This document shows positions 1 to 7,485 of a DNA stretch of 64,000 bases, piece after piece. The DNA comes from Shimia abyssi (GTDB taxonomy: Bacteria > Pseudomonadota > Alphaproteobacteria > Rhodobacterales > Rhodobacteraceae). A program made the position numbers and the translations under genes. Under the pieces are notes generated by a model that saw only the letters and a list, made by a program, of their open reading frames with translations, ran no database searches and was not told the DNA's origin. The DNA lies in assembly GCF_003014475.1 (NCBI RefSeq), contig NZ_PYGJ01000019.1, positions 1 through 64,000 of the forward strand, written 5' to 3'. Within the stretch, counting starts at the first letter, position 1. Each line of letters begins with the position of its first letter.

Positions 1-117
1 GTGATCGTCGCCATCAACAAGGACGAAGAGGCCCCCATCTTCCAGGTCGCAGACTTCGGTCTCGTCGAAGACCTCTTCAAAGCCGTGCCTGAACTCATTG
101 AAAAGATTCCATCATGA
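1..117 (+). CDS. etfA: Electron transfer flavoprotein alpha subunit, C-terminal end (partial)
   Basis: Only the last 38 residues are inside the window. They carry the typical ETF-alpha ending: [18 protein letters not shown] followed by GLVEDLF and AVPEL. ETF alpha binds FAD and passes electrons from acyl-CoA and other dehydrogenases to ETF-ubiquinone oxidoreductase. The TGA stop (115-117) overlaps the ATG of the next gene by four bases (ATGA), so the two are probably translated together. The rest of the gene, and presumably etfB, lies upstream of the window. Confidence 0.85.
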   Translation: MIVAINKDEEAPIFQVADFGLVEDLFKAVPELIEKIPS

Positions 118-533
118 GCATCAGCCACTCCCGCCCCACCCTGACCTATGCCGCCGCCAGTCAAATGGTGGCCACAGCCATCGCGCACGCATCTGCAAAT
201 GGGTGGAGTATCTCGGTGGCGGTTCTGGACAACTCCGGGCAGGTACTCGCCTCTGGCCGTATGGACAATGTGCCTGCGCAAATTCTCGATTTTGCCAGCG
301 ACAAAGCCTACACGGCGATGCTCGGCAAAACCAGCCTCGCCTTTGGCGAACGCATGGCCGAGTTAAAGTCACTGGAAATGGGTGTGCCCAATCGCGCCCG
401 CCTGATCACATGGGAAGGCGGCGTGCCGGTTATGGAAAATGACACCCAGATCGGTGCAATTGGTGTCTCGGGCGCCGCCGGTCACGAAGATGCAGCCTGT
501 GCAAACGCGGCCATCGCTGCGATCGGGCTTTAA
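114..533 (+). CDS. GlcG/HbpS family (DUF336) protein
   Basis: 139 residues, the usual size for the GlcG/HbpS (DUF336) family. Seen in the sequence: an N-terminal [14 protein letters not shown] helix, a [18 protein letters not shown] strand-turn, FASDKAYTA in the middle, and a glycine-rich [18 protein letters not shown] end, which are the family hallmarks. Some members bind haem (HbpS); others sit beside glycolate or diol oxidation genes with unknown function. The start overlaps the etfA stop (ATGA) and the stop overlaps the end of the convergent GMC oxidoreductase gene by four bases. The family call is firm, but the substrate or ligand is unknown. Confidence 0.8.
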   Translation: MSISHSRPTLTYAAASQMVATAIAHASANGWSISVAVLDNSGQVLASGRMDNVPAQILDFASDKAYTAMLGKTSLAFGERMAELKSLEMGVPNRARLITWEGGVPVMENDTQIGAIGVSGAAGHEDAACANAAIAAIGL

Positions 534-2164
534 CTATAGGCCCGTTCAGGCAGCTCAGCTTTTGGCAATGGATCAAGGCCGCGGATCATATCGGCGGCCT
601 TTTCTGCGATCATAATAGTTGGTGCGTTGGTATTGGACGAATTAATTACGGGCATGATCGAGCTGTCACACACGCGCAGACCCTCAATCCCGCGCAACCG
701 CAGCTCAGGATCAACTACGGCCATGTCATCCAACCCCATCTTGCAGGTGCCCACAGGATGGTGATCCGTCTTTGCCATCGTGCAGGCATAGTCAAACAAC
801 GCGTCTCGCGTCTTCACGTCCTTACCGGGTAATGCTTCGGCCTTGACGTATGGTTTCAACGCCGGCTGCGCCAAAATTTCCCGCGCTATCTCAAGCCCGC
901 GCAACGACATCTCCAGATCATATGGATCAGCCCAATAATTCGGATCAATCAACGGAGCATCTTCTGGATTAGCCGACGCCAGCGTAACAGAACCGCGCGA
1001 CCGGGGCCGCAAGAACGCTGAATTCAGCGTGATCCCGGCGTTCTCCAACGCCACGATACCGGATTCGATCCCTGATCCCTGCCCCAGATGAAATTGAATG
1101 TCCGGAGAGGACGCGTCTGCGTCGGCATAGGAAAATCCACCAGTTTCGAACAAAGACGACGACACTGGGCCTGTTTTGAACAACATGTATTGCAACCCAG
1201 CCAGCACTGTGCGGTCCAGCCGTTGTACCCCGTCATAGCTATGCGGCCCCGTACACTCGGCTAGCGCACAAATATCCACGTGATCCTGAAGGTTCTGCCC
1301 CACTCCGGGCAGATCATGCACAACATCGACACCCGCGTCGCTCAGATGCTGAGCTGGGCCAATCCCCGACAAAAGCAATAACCGTGCCGAACCAATGCCA
1401 CCAGATGTCACGATTACCTCTCGCCGGGCCCGATACAGCATTCCGGCGCTACCTTCATGTAGTTCGACACCCACCGCACGCGCTTTCTCCACAACCACAC
1501 GCCTTGTCCGGACTCCGGTTTTCAGCGTCAAGTTTGCGCGATCCATCGCTGGGCGCAAAAATGCGGTCGCGGTCGAAGATCGTCGGACATCCCGCTGTGT
1601 CAGCTGATAAAACCCCACGCCCTCTTGGGATGCGCCGTTAAAGTCAGGGTTGTACGGCAATCCATACTCCTGCCCTGCACGTATGAAGGCATCACACACC
1701 GGAAGCGCGCCGCGCGGCATCGACACGCCCAATGGGCCTTCTGTCCCATGATACGCATCACCTATCCGCTCGTTCCCCTCGGATCGCGAAAAATACGGCA
1801 GTACTTCGGAATAGCTCCAACCTTTGCACTGTTCCTGCCCGGCCCAGTTGTCATAATCCAGCGCATTGCCACGCGTGTAAATTTGCGCGTTTATAGACGA
1901 GCCTCCGCCAATAACTTTGGCCTGTGTAAACCACAGCGCCCGTCCCTTCATGTGTTTTTGCGGAACTGTTGACCAACCCCAACTGGCAATGCCCTTTGTC
2001 ATTTTTGCAAAGCCCGCAGGCCAGTGAAACAATCGGTTTCGATCGCGACCACCCGCCTCCAGTATCAGCACGGTCACATCAGGATCTTCGGACAGCCGAT
2101 TGGCTAGCACACATCCCGCAGACCCTGCCCCGACGATGATGTAGTCAAACTCTGTCTGCGCCAT
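530..2164 (-). CDS. GMC family FAD oxidoreductase (choline dehydrogenase-like)
   Basis: 544 residues, full length for glucose-methanol-choline oxidoreductases. The N-terminus has the FAD dinucleotide fold (IIVGAGSAGCVLANRL, about residues 9-24) followed by ILEAGG. The GMC signature regions GGGSSINAQIYTRGN (about 86-100) and TSGGIGSARLLLLSGIGP (about 254-271) are present. The C-terminal catalytic part has DHHPVGTCKMG and a NTNAPTIMIAEKAADMI ending. The family oxidises alcohols such as choline and polyethylene glycols. The neighbours ETF and DUF336 do not point to choline, so betA is not assigned. The product is expected to be cytoplasmic, with no signal peptide. Confidence 0.85.
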   Translation of the reverse strand: MAQTEFDYIIVGAGSAGCVLANRLSEDPDVTVLILEAGGRDRNRLFHWPAGFAKMTKGIASWGWSTVPQKHMKGRALWFTQAKVIGGGSSINAQIYTRGNALDYDNWAGQEQCKGWSYSEVLPYFSRSEGNERIGDAYHGTEGPLGVSMPRGALPVCDAFIRAGQEYGLPYNPDFNGASQEGVGFYQLTQRDVRRSSTATAFLRPAMDRANLTLKTGVRTRRVVVEKARAVGVELHEGSAGMLYRARREVIVTSGGIGSARLLLLSGIGPAQHLSDAGVDVVHDLPGVGQNLQDHVDICALAECTGPHSYDGVQRLDRTVLAGLQYMLFKTGPVSSSLFETGGFSYADADASSPDIQFHLGQGSGIESGIVALENAGITLNSAFLRPRSRGSVTLASANPEDAPLIDPNYWADPYDLEMSLRGLEIAREILAQPALKPYVKAEALPGKDVKTRDALFDYACTMAKTDHHPVGTCKMGLDDMAVVDPELRLRGIEGLRVCDSSIMPVINSSNTNAPTIMIAEKAADMIRGLDPLPKAELPERAYS

Positions 2165-2207
2165 GCTTCGCCTCCCCGCTCAACACTACTTAGTGTAGTC
2201 TGACCAG

Positions 2208-2519
2208 TTAGGTCGCCCAATAATCCAACACTGTTACTGTCTCGACATATTGGCCCACCCAATCTGCAAACGCAGCGTGATCAGGGTGCGGCAGATACGC
2301 GTCGCGCGCAGCTTCAGTCGCGAAATCGAGCAAAAAGCAATGGCTCAAGCCGTTGTTCAACCCTTCCGGAGAGTTGTTCACACCCCATTCCAGCGCCTCA
2401 ATTCCGGGAACCAAACCTTTCAACGCCACAAACCGCTCGACAATCTCTTGAACCACACCTTCGCTGACACCGTCTTTAAACCCCAACATAACCACGTGGC
2501 GCAAAACTGTCTTGGTCAT
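2208..2519 (-). CDS. Dabb (stress-responsive A/B barrel) domain protein
   Basis: 103 residues from the chosen start. The sequence begins LRHVVMLGFKDG, continues with FVALKGLVPGIEALEWGVNNSPEGLN and ends with HPDHAAFADWVGQY and VLDYW, the pattern of the dimeric ferredoxin-like Dabb fold. An upstream in-frame methionine at 2600 is possible, but the ATG at 2519 has a good Shine-Dalgarno run (GAGGGGACGAGGG) directly before it and matches the usual N-terminus. It follows the GMC gene's orientation with about 43 bases between them. Biochemical role unknown. Confidence 0.8.
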   Translation of the reverse strand: MTKTVLRHVVMLGFKDGVSEGVVQEIVERFVALKGLVPGIEALEWGVNNSPEGLNNGLSHCFLLDFATEAARDAYLPHPDHAAFADWVGQYVETVTVLDYWAT

Positions 2520-3323
2520 CCCTCGTCCCCTCAATTTGGCGACGCACAGTCGCGCATTCATGCCAGAAAAGCCCACTGGAGCAACCCAACAAGTAACCAA
2601 TTGGTTATTTGCTCATATTCCGTTTGTCAAGCATCAAGCCAATCCTCATGCATCATGGTTTTTCAAGTGTGGTTAAGCGAACCCTTCGACCATATAAAAA
2701 GCGCATCGGCCTGGACCAGATTGCCTTCACGCCTAGTTACACAACTTGGTGTTTGGGCATGAGGCGAACCCACCTAACCGTTGCTTTAGAAAACCGGCTT
2801 AAACCCGGTGACAGACTGTTCTTATGGCAGTTTTCATGACCACAGATATCGCGCCCGGCTTGATGCCCTTCAACGCTCACGCCTCATCGCTGTGACCGAC
2901 CCCAAAAGACACAGTTACCGTTTGCAACGCTCTCTATGGTCATTTGGAACAATAACTATCAAAGGGCCATTTTCGACCAAATGCCCTACGCCCTACGCGT
3001 TTTCCCTATCTAATCATCAATTGAAGGCAAGGATAAAGGCGCGGCTCCTTGTCACCATGCGCGGTTACGGTGCGTCTTATTATGTGAGTATCAGACAGAT
3101 ACGCGTTCAGAACCGGCAAAATGCATCGCGAATTAAGGTGAATGGCGGTGCTGGGAGACCAATGCGAACCAGTCTCTACTAAAATGGCGGCACGCGAGAG
3201 CACCCGGCGAACTCCGGGCGATTTCCTAACTTTCTGAATTTTCTCGGTTTTGATCGAGTGAAGCGACTTCGAACTGAACGTCGCTCTACTCATGAGTGCC
3301 CCGCACCTGGTGCGAAACGCCGC
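2520..3323. other. Intergenic stretch without a recognisable gene; possible left edge of island
   Basis: About 800 bases with only short open frames, none with a recognisable protein or a convincing ribosome-binding site. Base composition is visibly more A+T-rich than the flanking backbone genes. A weak inverted repeat (GGAGAC near 3156 with GTCTCT near 3173) is present. This is where the backbone gives way to the accessory island, so it may hold an old integration scar. No clear copy of the tRNA-Ser 3' end was found here. Confidence 0.4.
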
Positions 3324-3710
3324 CTACTCGTTTTCACCAACCCCTGCCTCGGAAGTTCCGAGAAGGCCGTCCAAGACCTGAAGCAACTGAAGAAGGGTCT
3401 GGCGGGTTTCGTGAAGTCCCGCCCCCATCCTCAACTCACCTCGCCCGGCCAGCGAGAGCACGGCTGCCAAAACCTCGTTCGAATTCCGCATGAGCTCGAC
3501 CAGGTGTTCTCCAGCCGGACCGTGGGAGCCCGCAAGCCAGTTCTTGGCCGTTCGCTCCGAGACCCCCGTCCAGCGCATCACGATCTTGATCGCCCGATGA
3601 GATCCGCCCAGCTCCCCCTTCAACGCCGCCGCAATTGCCATTTGGTATTTTAATCGATCGACCTTCCATTCGTCGTCATCTGGAAAAGTCTTGCCCATCT
3701 TAGGAAACAT
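3324..3710 (-). CDS. HTH DNA-binding protein of mobile-element type
   Basis: 128 residues. The first half reads EWKVDRLKYQMAIAAAL then SHRAIKIVMRWTGVSERTAKNWL, a helix-turn-helix (about residues 35-60), followed by GPAGEHLVELMRNSNEVLAAVL. Small proteins of this type are commonly seen next to serine recombinases in alphaproteobacterial accessory regions and are likely repressors or accessory DNA-binding factors. It is divergent from the recombinase gene across about 125 bases, as expected if it controls that operon. The start could be the first methionine (3710) or the fifth residue (3698). No biochemical role is known to me. Confidence 0.65.
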   Translation of the reverse strand: MFPKMGKTFPDDDEWKVDRLKYQMAIAAALKGELGGSHRAIKIVMRWTGVSERTAKNWLAGSHGPAGEHLVELMRNSNEVLAAVLSLAGRGELRMGAGLHETRQTLLQLLQVLDGLLGTSEAGVGENE

Positions 3711-3745
3711 TTTTCCGAACCTCCGCGTCTATGCTTCGGCCCTAT

Positions 3746-3762
3746 GGAATCACAGGCATTCC
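3746..3762. promoter_or_regulatory. Small inverted repeat in the divergent HTH/recombinase intergenic region
   Basis: GGAAT and ATTCC arms separated by seven bases lie between the divergent HTH gene and the recombinase operon. The position suits an operator for the HTH protein. The arms are only five bases, so this is a weak candidate. Confidence 0.2.
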
Positions 3763-3834
3763 TACCGATTTGGCAAAGGCGAAAAATGAAGGGCTCGGCA
3801 CTTGAGCTGGAGGGACGGACATGACCAGAGCGCA

Positions 3835-5376
3835 ATGGCTCCAAAGGGAGCGCCGCCTCGGCGCGCCGCTCAATACGTCCGCATGTCGACAGAGCACCAA
3901 CGCTATTCGACCGAGAACCAGTCGGACGCGATCGCACATTACGCAGAACAACGCGGTATCGAGATCGTCCGTACCTATTCGGATGAAGGAAAGAGCGGTC
4001 TGAGGATCGAGGGTCGTGACGGGCTCAAGCAGCTCATCGACGATATTCAATCCGGTCGCGCAGACTACGAGGCCGTGCTGGTGTACGACATCAGCCGCTG
4101 GGGCCGGTTTCAGGATGCGGACGAGAGCGCCTATTACGAATACATCTGCAAACGCGCCGGTATCTCCGTCATCTACTGCGCCGAGCAGTTCGAAAACGAC
4201 GGCAGCCCGGTCTCAACGATCGTCAAAGGCGTCAAACGCGCCATGGCTGGAGAGTACAGCCGCGAACTTTCGCAGAAAGTCTTCACGGGCCAATGCCGCC
4301 TGATCGAACTCGGCTATCGCCAAGGCGGTCCGCCCGGCTTCGGCCTGCGGCGCATGCTGATCGACGAGCATGGGGGCGCGAAAGGCATCCTGGAGCGTGG
4401 CGAGCACAAGAGCATTCAGACGGATCGCGTCACCCTTGTACCGGGACCCGCGGAAGAGATCGCTGTCGTCCAAGAGATCTTCCACACCTTCGTCAAAGAT
4501 CGCAAATCCGAAACCGAAATTGCCGAGGCTCTGAATGCCCGCGGCATTCTAACGGACCTCGACCGCGCTTGGACACGCGGGACCGTGCATCAAATCCTGA
4601 TCAACGAGAAATACATCGGCAACAATGTCTGGAACCGGAGTTCCTTCAAACTGAAGAAGCGGCGTGTCCAAAACGATCCCGAGATCTGGGTTCGAGCCGA
4701 GGGCGCTTTCGAGGGGATCGTCGATCCTGATCTCTTTGCCGCCGCAAACGCCATCATCAACGCGCGATCGAGCAAACTCACTGACGATGAAATGCTCGAG
4801 GGTCTGAAGGAGGTGTTCGAGGCCGAGGGTTTTCTGTCTGGTCTCGTTATCGATGAAGCCGAAGCGTTGCCATCGAGCAGCGCGTACCGATCACGGTTTG
4901 GCAGCCTGCTACGCGCCTACCAACTCGTCGGGTTTAAGCCAGATCGGGACTACAGATACATTAAGATCAATCGACGCTTGCGCGAGCTCCATCCGGATAT
5001 TGTCGCTGAGACGATTGCCGGCATCGAAGCTTCAGGCGGCAAAGTAGAACGGCATCCCCGAACTGACCTGCTCACCATCAATGGTGAATTCACCGCGTCT
5101 CTCGTCATCGTCCGTTGTAACGAAACCAACGCCGGTTCTCTCCGGTGGAACATCCGCTTTGACATGAGTCTCAAACCCGACATCACGATTGCTGTTCGAA
5201 TGGATCGGCCAAACCAACGGCCGCTTGACTACTACCTGCTCCCAAGCCTCGACATGACCCTCCCCCGCATCCGCCTGGCCGAGCACAACGGTTTGTCGCT
5301 CGATGCGTATCGCTTCGAGACGCTCGACCCCTTGTTCGACATGGCGGTCCATGTCCCAGTATCGGAGGTGGCCTGA
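3835..5376 (+). CDS. Large serine recombinase, first gene of recombinase-ParB-ParB operon
   Basis: 513 residues. The N-terminal resolvase domain shows the catalytic Y-x-R-x-S pattern (YVRMSTEHQ, Ser18), QSDAI, then SDEGKSG and YDISRWGRFQD. After this come the recombinase domain (GYRQGGPPGFGLRR; RAWTRGTVHQILINEKYIGNNVWN) and a long C-terminal part. Such proteins integrate or excise DNA between short sites. The start is uncertain. An in-frame TTG at 3802 and ATG at 3835 are possible, while the ATG with the best Shine-Dalgarno sequence (3821) is in another frame, so a frameshift near the 5' end cannot be excluded. The TGA overlaps the next ATG by one base (TGATG). Confidence 0.85.
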   Translation: MAPKGAPPRRAAQYVRMSTEHQRYSTENQSDAIAHYAEQRGIEIVRTYSDEGKSGLRIEGRDGLKQLIDDIQSGRADYEAVLVYDISRWGRFQDADESAYYEYICKRAGISVIYCAEQFENDGSPVSTIVKGVKRAMAGEYSRELSQKVFTGQCRLIELGYRQGGPPGFGLRRMLIDEHGGAKGILERGEHKSIQTDRVTLVPGPAEEIAVVQEIFHTFVKDRKSETEIAEALNARGILTDLDRAWTRGTVHQILINEKYIGNNVWNRSSFKLKKRRVQNDPEIWVRAEGAFEGIVDPDLFAAANAIINARSSKLTDDEMLEGLKEVFEAEGFLSGLVIDEAEALPSSSAYRSRFGSLLRAYQLVGFKPDRDYRYIKINRRLRELHPDIVAETIAGIEASGGKVERHPRTDLLTINGEFTASLVIVRCNETNAGSLRWNIRFDMSLKPDITIAVRMDRPNQRPLDYYLLPSLDMTLPRIRLAEHNGLSLDAYRFETLDPLFDMAVHVPVSEVA

Positions 5377-6266
5377 TGCCAGACCCGCAATCGCAAACCG
5401 CTGAATTGATCCCGATGGTTCGCATCACCGTGGTGAACCCGCGCGTGAGGAACCGAAAGGCATTTCGGGAGATCGTCGACAACATTTCTGAGCTCGGTCT
5501 GAAACGGCCAATCACCGTCGCAGCACGAAACGGCGAAGATGGTTTGCGTTATGATCTCGTTTGTGGACAGGGACGCCTCGAGGCCTTCGAGGAGCTCGGC
5601 CAAACGGAAATCCCTGCGATCGTCATCGACGCCAGCAGCGAAGATTGCCTGATGATGAGCCTCGTAGAAAACCTGGCACGCCGTCAGCATCGGGCTCTCG
5701 ACCTTCTGCGCGATATCAAAGGGTTGAAGGAACGCGGCTACTCTGGCCCAGAAATCGCGCGCAAAACCCAGCTTTCTCTCAAGTATGTCCGCGGTGTCCT
5801 TCGGCTCCTCGAGAGCGGCGAGCACAGACTGCTCAGAGCCGTTGAAAGCGGAAAGCTTCCGGTCAGCGTTGCCGTCGATATCGCTGAAGCAAAAGATACC
5901 GAAGTGCAGGACGTTCTGCGGCAGGCTTATGAGAACAACCAACTGCGCGGCGGTCGACTGATGGCTGCAAAGCGCCTGGTCGAGGCACGTCAGCAATACG
6001 GTAAAGGACAACCAACCGCGGATCGGACGAAGAGACGTACGCTGTCCGTGGATAGCTTGATCCGGACCTACCAAAACGACGTCGAGAAGAAACAAGTTCT
6101 TCTGCGTAAGGCTACCGCGACCCGCAACGAGCTTATGTTCATCACAGAAGCCCTGCGCAAACTCCTGAATGACGAAAACTTTGTCACGCTTCTCAGGGCC
6201 GAAGGGTTGGCGACGATCCCCAAGCACCTCTCTGACCGCCTGGCCGCTCGACCGGGAGACCTCTGA
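5376..6266 (+). CDS. ParB-like partition/nuclease-fold protein, first of a pair
   Basis: 296 residues. Seen: an N-terminal ParB fold with AFREIVDNISELGLKRPITV (about 29-48), a CGQGR box (63-67, the position of GERR in ParB) and ENLARRQH (98-105), the two motifs that bind CTP in chromosomal ParB. A helix-turn-helix region follows (GYSGPEIARKTQLSLKYVRGVLRL, about 121-144). The C-terminus is charged and helical. It starts inside the recombinase stop (TGATG) and overlaps the second ParB-like gene in the same way. Because it is fused by translation to a recombinase operon, the role may be DNA partition, synapsis or regulation of the element rather than chromosome segregation. Confidence 0.8.
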   Translation: MPDPQSQTAELIPMVRITVVNPRVRNRKAFREIVDNISELGLKRPITVAARNGEDGLRYDLVCGQGRLEAFEELGQTEIPAIVIDASSEDCLMMSLVENLARRQHRALDLLRDIKGLKERGYSGPEIARKTQLSLKYVRGVLRLLESGEHRLLRAVESGKLPVSVAVDIAEAKDTEVQDVLRQAYENNQLRGGRLMAAKRLVEARQQYGKGQPTADRTKRRTLSVDSLIRTYQNDVEKKQVLLRKATATRNELMFITEALRKLLNDENFVTLLRAEGLATIPKHLSDRLAARPGDL

Positions 6267-7165
6267 TGACGCGATCCGGACGCTCTAAACCGATCAACAT
6301 GGCGTTTGAAAAAGAGCTCATTCAACTGCCGCTCGAAAAAATCTGCCCGATCTATGCGTTACGGAAAGAAACCAAGGATACGGTGAAATACCGCCAGGTC
6401 GTCGCCTCCATCAAAGAAGTCGGGCTTGTCGAGCCCCTGGTCGTCGTACGCGACCAATCCGATCCCGAGAAATACATGCTGCTCGATGGACACGTGCGCC
6501 TCGCAATACTGAGCGACCTCGGCGACAAGGACGCCCCTTGTCAGGTTTCGACTGACGACGAGGCCTTCACCTACAACAAACGCATCAGCCGCCTCGCCAC
6601 CATTCAGGAACACAAGATGATCTTGAAGGCGCTCGAACGCGGCGTTCCCGAAGAACGGCTGGCGCGGGCGCTCAATGTGAACGTCAAATCTTTGCAGGAC
6701 AAAAAGCGACTTCTGGATGGGATCTGCCCGGAGGCAGCTGAGCTTCTCAAGGACAAGCAGGTCGCGCTGACCGGATTCCAAATTCTCAAGAAAATGAAGC
6801 CGATGCGCCAGATCGAAGCCGCGGAGCTGATGGTGACGATGAACAAGTACACCGTTAACTACGCCCGCTCACTTTTTGCGGCGACTCCGGCGAGCCAACT
6901 AAAAGACCCCAAGAAGCCCAATGCGGTAAAGGGGATCTCACGTCAGCAGCTTGAAATGATGGAGCGCGAGTCCGCGAACCTGGAGCGAGAGTTACGCCTG
7001 GTCGAGGACACCTATGGCAGTGATCACCTTGATCTGGTTCTCGCGCGTGGCTACGTCTCCAAGCTCATCACTAATGCACGCGTCACACGGTATCTCGAAA
7101 TGTACCATTCCGAGTTTCTGCCTGAGTTTGAAAAGATCACTGAGACGGAGGCCCTCGCCTCCTGA
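6266..7165 (+). CDS. ParB/RepB-like protein, second of the pair
   Basis: 299 residues. It has the ParB-N outline: IQLPLEKICPIYALR, VVASIKEVGLVEPLVVV, then MLLDGHVRLAIL with DGHVRL (74-79) in place of the GERR box. The region equivalent to ENxxR reads TYNKRISRLATIQEHKMI (about 102-119), so the CTP-binding motifs are altered relative to canonical ParB. The downstream half (ALNVNVKSLQDKKRLLDGICPEAAELL) resembles the RepB C-terminal domain of plasmid partition proteins. The start codon shares one base with the previous stop (TGATG). The two ParB-like proteins are clearly different and may form a heteromeric complex, which is inference. Confidence 0.75.
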   Translation: MTRSGRSKPINMAFEKELIQLPLEKICPIYALRKETKDTVKYRQVVASIKEVGLVEPLVVVRDQSDPEKYMLLDGHVRLAILSDLGDKDAPCQVSTDDEAFTYNKRISRLATIQEHKMILKALERGVPEERLARALNVNVKSLQDKKRLLDGICPEAAELLKDKQVALTGFQILKKMKPMRQIEAAELMVTMNKYTVNYARSLFAATPASQLKDPKKPNAVKGISRQQLEMMERESANLERELRLVEDTYGSDHLDLVLARGYVSKLITNARVTRYLEMYHSEFLPEFEKITETEALAS

Positions 7166-7485
7166 TCGAGGCAGTTCGGTCAATTTCGGCTGAACTGCAT
7201 AAGGGGACCCGGACCCATTGAAGCGCGGGGACCGCAGGAGACGCCGCACGGTGGGGCGGATCAAGTGCGGCGGTGGGGATGGCGGCGATCCCGCGCGGGG
7301 CCCACCAAGCCAAGATTATCCACTTGGTAACACATGCGAGAATTACTTCGCGCCTGAGCCGGAGCGATTAACCTAACGGAAAGACGCTTCGGCTCATCAG
7401 TCTTTGCGTTCTTATACGAATTGTTCCGAATTCAATGGGTTGGAGGAATCATTTGAACCGCTAAACTGCTCTTGAGGTGACCGGA
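7166..7485. other. Intergenic, no gene seen
   Basis: About 320 bases between the ParB-like pair and the PLD-helicase gene. The first half is very G+C-rich and the second half is A+T-richer, probably holding the helicase promoter. The ribosome-binding site GAGGTGA lies at 7474-7480, five bases before the chosen ATG. No RNA gene or long ORF is recognisable. Confidence 0.5.

Noticed and set aside
3140..3190. Possible tRNA-like or tRNA-Ser 3' copy (TGGCGGTGCTGGGAGACC) at the left island edge
   Set aside because: The stem is only five to six bases, the loop is too long for a T arm, and it does not match the tRNA-Ser end beyond TGGCGG.
2520..3323. Open frames in the gap before the island
   Set aside because: They give no recognisable protein, have no ribosome-binding sites and overlap each other on both strands, so they are treated as chance.
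5232..6227. 331-codon open frame opposite the first ParB-like gene
   Set aside because: It is antisense to two well-supported genes and has no family features.
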